Origin: Lachnoclostridium sp. UBA1781
GTDB taxonomy: Bacteria; Bacillota; Clostridia; Lachnospirales; Lachnospiraceae
Direction of reading: 5' to 3'
Assembly (NCBI GenBank): GCA_002315495.1
Contig: DCGJ01000088.1
Coordinates: 1-7,837 of the forward strand
DNA length: 7,837 nt
Under the pieces are notes generated by a model that ran no database searches, was not told the origin of the DNA, and saw only the letters and a list, made by a program, of their open reading frames with translations. The translations under genes were made by a program, and so were the position numbers. This document shows, in pieces, positions 5,747 through 7,837 of this stretch (positions within the stretch are counted from its first letter, which is position 1; each line of letters begins with the position of its first letter).

Positions 5747-7270
5747 TTAATCCTCGTTCCAGATGACTTCGTTTTCCACAAAGCCCTTCTTCTTGCGTGC
5801 ATTCACAATAAGTTTCACGATAAAGCCGCTTGCGAATACCAGAACGGACACTGCCCAACCGCCTGCGATTTCTGCCCACAAAGCATAGCCGTAATGTCCC
5901 TGCTTATTTGCAAAAAGGTCATACAAGTTCCAGGTAAAGAGGCCAGCTAGCGCAATCGGAGAAATAAACTTGATGGACGTAATAAACCAGAATGCCGGCA
6001 TCTTGAAGTTCTTGGTATTACGGTTTACTTCCTTCAAAACCTTACGGGTATCGAACAACCAGCCAACGGCGATACATTCAAGCACACCGATCAAAATCAG
6101 GTTGAACATGTTGGTCCAGTTGTCAACGATATCAAGCCACGCAAGACCTGCTCTTGTTGCATAGAGAAGAGAAATTACCGCAGCAATAAGACAAACGCCC
6201 CTGGTAACCTTTCTCGGATTTAGCTGAAACTTATCGGCTACGGATGCGGATACACCCTCTACGATGGAGAATGCGGAGTCAACCGCAAGGGTAACAAGCA
6301 TCAGGTAGAAGATTACGCCAAATGCGGCATTGAACCAGCCAACCGTAGTAAGGTTAACAATTGCACTCGGATAAATGATGAATGCAGTGGCGATACCGGA
6401 AGACGAGATGTTATCAAGCATGCCAACACCACCCATGGTAGAGAACATAACAATACCGGAAAGAATACTTACGGCAGCATCGGAAACTGCGATTACAATC
6501 GCATCAACAGCAATATTAGCACTATCATGAAGATAGGAGCCATATGCAAACATAATTGCCATCATTATGGACAAGCTATAGAATACCTGGCCGATGGCAT
6601 CGATCCAAAGACTTGGATCCTTAAGTGCATCCAGCTTCGGAACAAAGAGCATCTTTAAGCCCTCACCGGCCCCACTCATGGAACAGCCCTTGATGGCCAT
6701 CATAATCAAAAAGATAACCGGAAGAAATACCGTGTATTTTACAACTTTACCTACACTGTGTGCACCGTTGCGGATGCAATAGTAAATTGCTGCCCATGCG
6801 ACAATAAGAGCAAGGATAACCGGAATCGGAATGCTGTATCCGGTTACATCCCAGGACGTCTTAGTAGCCTCGGCAAATACGTTACTTGCCGCTGCCGCAT
6901 CGCCGGTCATATTTGCGAACTTAAGCGCATACACAACCATCATCAGGACCCATGCAAATACAACTGCATAGTAAGTAACGATAACGAAGGCATTTGCCGT
7001 CGCAGCCCAACCGATCGGTTCACATTTCTTGTTGATACCGCGCATCGACTCCGCAGCACCCTTCTGGAGCTTTCTTGCAATCGCAATCTCCATCATAAGA
7101 AGCGGAATACCCATGACAAACATCGCAATCAGATAAACCATCAAAAACGTTCCACCGCCGTGCTTTGCAGCAAGACCCGGGAATCTCCATGCGTTGCCAA
7201 GACCTACCGCACTACCTACTGCAGCAAGAATAAATACGGCTCTTGAAGACCAACTATCTCTTTTCTCCAT
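5747..7270 (-). CDS. Neurotransmitter:sodium symporter (NSS/SNF) family transporter
   Basis: Integral membrane protein, 507 residues, expected to take up an amino acid or related amine driven by Na+. About twelve hydrophobic segments are visible. The first carries the LeuT-type unwound-helix signature GSAVGLGNAWRFP (19-31), followed by HGGGTF; the sixth carries GQVFYSLSIMMA (227-238), and the tenth region NWTNMFNLILIGVLECIAVGW. By eye, Asp264 in TM7 falls where LeuT has Asn286, and Ser268 where LeuT has Glu290; some prokaryotic members carry an acidic residue here, which goes with chloride-independent transport. In TM8, DS (331-332) replaces the LeuT Thr-Ser of the second sodium site and resembles animal transporters. 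Start ATG 7270 follows GGGAGG at 5 nt. Single-gene unit with its own promoter. Family firm; substrate unknown. Confidence 0.93.
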   Translation of the reverse strand: MEKRDSWSSRAVFILAAVGSAVGLGNAWRFPGLAAKHGGGTFLMVYLIAMFVMGIPLLMMEIAIARKLQKGAAESMRGINKKCEPIGWAATANAFVIVTYYAVVFAWVLMMVVYALKFANMTGDAAAASNVFAEATKTSWDVTGYSIPIPVILALIVAWAAIYYCIRNGAHSVGKVVKYTVFLPVIFLIMMAIKGCSMSGAGEGLKMLFVPKLDALKDPSLWIDAIGQVFYSLSIMMAIMFAYGSYLHDSANIAVDAIVIAVSDAAVSILSGIVMFSTMGGVGMLDNISSSGIATAFIIYPSAIVNLTTVGWFNAAFGVIFYLMLVTLAVDSAFSIVEGVSASVADKFQLNPRKVTRGVCLIAAVISLLYATRAGLAWLDIVDNWTNMFNLILIGVLECIAVGWLFDTRKVLKEVNRNTKNFKMPAFWFITSIKFISPIALAGLFTWNLYDLFANKQGHYGYALWAEIAGGWAVSVLVFASGFIVKLIVNARKKKGFVENEVIWNED

Positions 7271-7305
7271 ATATACCTCCCAAAAGTGTAATAAACAACT
7301 TAAGT

Positions 7306-7335
7306 ATTATAGCTCAGGCGGGAAGTTTTTGTCAA
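7306..7335 (-). promoter_or_regulatory. Near-consensus promoter of the NSS transporter gene
   Basis: TTGACA (7330-7335), an 18-bp spacer and TATAAT (7306-7311), both hexamers perfect. The leader is about 30 nt, and an ACTTAAGT palindrome (7298-7305) sits at the likely start of transcription. Such a strong promoter fits a gene held down by a repressor; see the overlapping inverted repeat. Confidence 0.88.
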
Positions 7336-7348
7336 TCATCTTCCCGCC
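7317..7348. promoter_or_regulatory. Operator-like inverted repeat over the transporter promoter
   Basis: GGCGGGAAG (7317-7325) and CTTCCCGCC (7340-7348) are perfect 9-bp complements 14 bp apart. One arm lies in the -35/-10 spacer and the other just upstream of -35, so the -35 box sits between them. Half-site centres are 23 bp apart, about two helical turns. No T-tract follows on the minus strand and no plus-strand gene ends nearby, so an operator is likelier than a terminator. Confidence 0.5.
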
Positions 7349-7376
7349 CGTTTTAAAAGCCCGACCTCAAAATAAC

Positions 7377-7404
7377 AGCCAACCTTTTCCGAAAAGCCAA
7401 CCTT
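7377..7404 (-). repeat. Direct repeat AAGGTTGGCT x2 upstream of the transporter promoter
   Basis: Minus-strand AAGGTTGGCT occurs at 7404-7395 and 7386-7377, an 18-bp period with 8 bp between, separated by a CTTTT/AAAAG inverted repeat. The nearer copy is 41 bp upstream of the -35 box. Candidate binding site or a local duplication. Confidence 0.4.
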
Positions 7405-7432
7405 CAAACAGCCACCACATGCTTTCGAAAAG

Positions 7433-7464
7433 AAAAAAACCGTGGACATAATATCCACGGTTTT
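7433..7464 (-). terminator. Rho-independent terminator of acpP
   Basis: Perfect 11-bp stem AAAACCGTGGA (7436-7446) with 7454-7464 around a 7-nt loop; on the minus strand the transcript runs into a T-tract (seven T counting the stem end, 7433-7439). It starts 21 nt past the ACP stop codon. Confidence 0.92.
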
Positions 7465-7485
7465 CAACGTTCTGTTTATAATCGA

Positions 7486-7719
7486 TTATGCCTCGATGCC
7501 TCTCTCGGCAAGGAAATTAACAACGTCACCAACGGTCTTAACTTCATCAAGCTCCTCCGGCTGAATCTCGATACCGTACTCATCTTCCAAAGCGGTAACA
7601 AGTTCATACAGATCCAAAGAGTCAATCTTCAAATCCTCACGGAAAGAAGTATCCTCGGTAACTTCAGTCGTATCAATTCCCAACTGGGAGTCTAAAATGT
7701 CTAAAATCTTCTCAAGCAT
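7486..7719 (-). CDS. acpP: Acyl carrier protein
   Basis: Small acidic cytosolic carrier of acyl chains in fatty-acid synthesis, 77 residues, the usual length. The phosphopantetheine attachment motif is DSLD (33-36) with Ser34, followed by the canonical helix II LYELVTALEDEYGIEI and the third-helix region ELDEVKTVGDVVNFL. I take ATG 7719 because AAGGAG lies 9 nt upstream and LEKILDIL is the expected first helix; an upstream ATG at 7749 would add ten atypical residues spanning that ribosome site. It is a single-gene unit with its own promoter and terminator, away from any fab gene within the window, so it could be either the housekeeping ACP or a second, specialised copy. Confidence 0.93.
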   Translation of the reverse strand: MLEKILDILDSQLGIDTTEVTEDTSFREDLKIDSLDLYELVTALEDEYGIEIQPEELDEVKTVGDVVNFLAERGIEA

Positions 7720-7779
7720 CAGTTGATTCTCCTTACAAATTACATTCATCAGAGGTTCTAAGTTCCCCTCACGACTTGC

Positions 7780-7808
7780 ATATTATTCCAACGCTTATGG
7801 TTTGTCAA
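7780..7808 (-). promoter_or_regulatory. Promoter of acpP
   Basis: TTGACA (7803-7808), a 17-bp spacer and TAATAT (7780-7785) on the minus strand, giving a leader of about 55 nt. The remaining bases to the right edge (7809-7837) show no gene. Confidence 0.75.
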
Positions 7809-7837
7809 GCATTTTCACAGACAAAATTACAGAGTGA

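Noticed and set aside
7317..7350. Terminator reading of the GGCGGGAAG/CTTCCCGCC repeat on the plus strand (followed by CGTTTT)
   Set aside because: No plus-strand gene lies upstream to be terminated, the T-run is short and offset, and the arms coincide with promoter elements.

Overview
The window looks like chromosomal DNA of a low-to-moderate-GC Gram-positive anaerobe of the Clostridia, most likely Lachnospiraceae. The pointers are strong AAGGAG-type ribosome binding sites, TTGAC(A/T)/TATAAT-type promoters, an SH3b plus glucosaminidase plus cadherin-like wall enzyme, Thr/Pro/Glu-linker lipoproteins with carbohydrate-binding-type domains, and a bacterial SNF-family sodium symporter. The family assignment rests on overall gene style and cannot be proven from the window.

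Layout. (i) 1-1778, minus: N-terminal 592 residues of a membrane-anchored, SH3b-bearing N-acetylglucosaminidase; its C-terminus lies beyond the left edge. (ii) 1911-2810, minus: dapF, diaminopimelate epimerase, 132 bp upstream of the glucosaminidase with no terminator between them, so the two are probably co-transcribed from the promoter at 2949-2977. (iii) 3153-4046, minus: a 297-residue lipoprotein with a TTEAPA-type linker and a CBM22/CBM4_9-like jelly-roll, with its own promoter and a 14-bp terminator hairpin. (iv) 4342-5235, plus: a second 297-residue lipoprotein of the same plan (lipobox, Pro/Thr linker, CBM-like sandwich), transcribed divergently; the two -35 boxes lie only 22 bp apart. 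(v) 5236-5746: a gene-free convergent gap holding five GC-rich inverted repeats at near-regular spacing. (vi) 5747-7270, minus: an NSS/SNF-family Na+-dependent amino-acid-type transporter, with a near-consensus promoter overlapped by a long inverted repeat that looks like an operator. (vii) 7486-7719, minus: acyl carrier protein with its own promoter and terminator.

How they fit together: dapF makes the meso-diaminopimelate used for lysine and peptidoglycan, and the following glucosaminidase cleaves peptidoglycan. The lipoproteins are expected to be tethered to the outer face of the membrane and may bind cell-surface or dietary glycans. The transporter and ACP look like ordinary housekeeping neighbours in separate transcription units. 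No defence system, mobile element, CRISPR array, tRNA or rRNA is visible. The least ordinary items are the divergent same-plan CBM lipoproteins, the regularly spaced hairpin series, and the operator-like repeat at the transporter promoter. None is strong evidence of a wholly new system.
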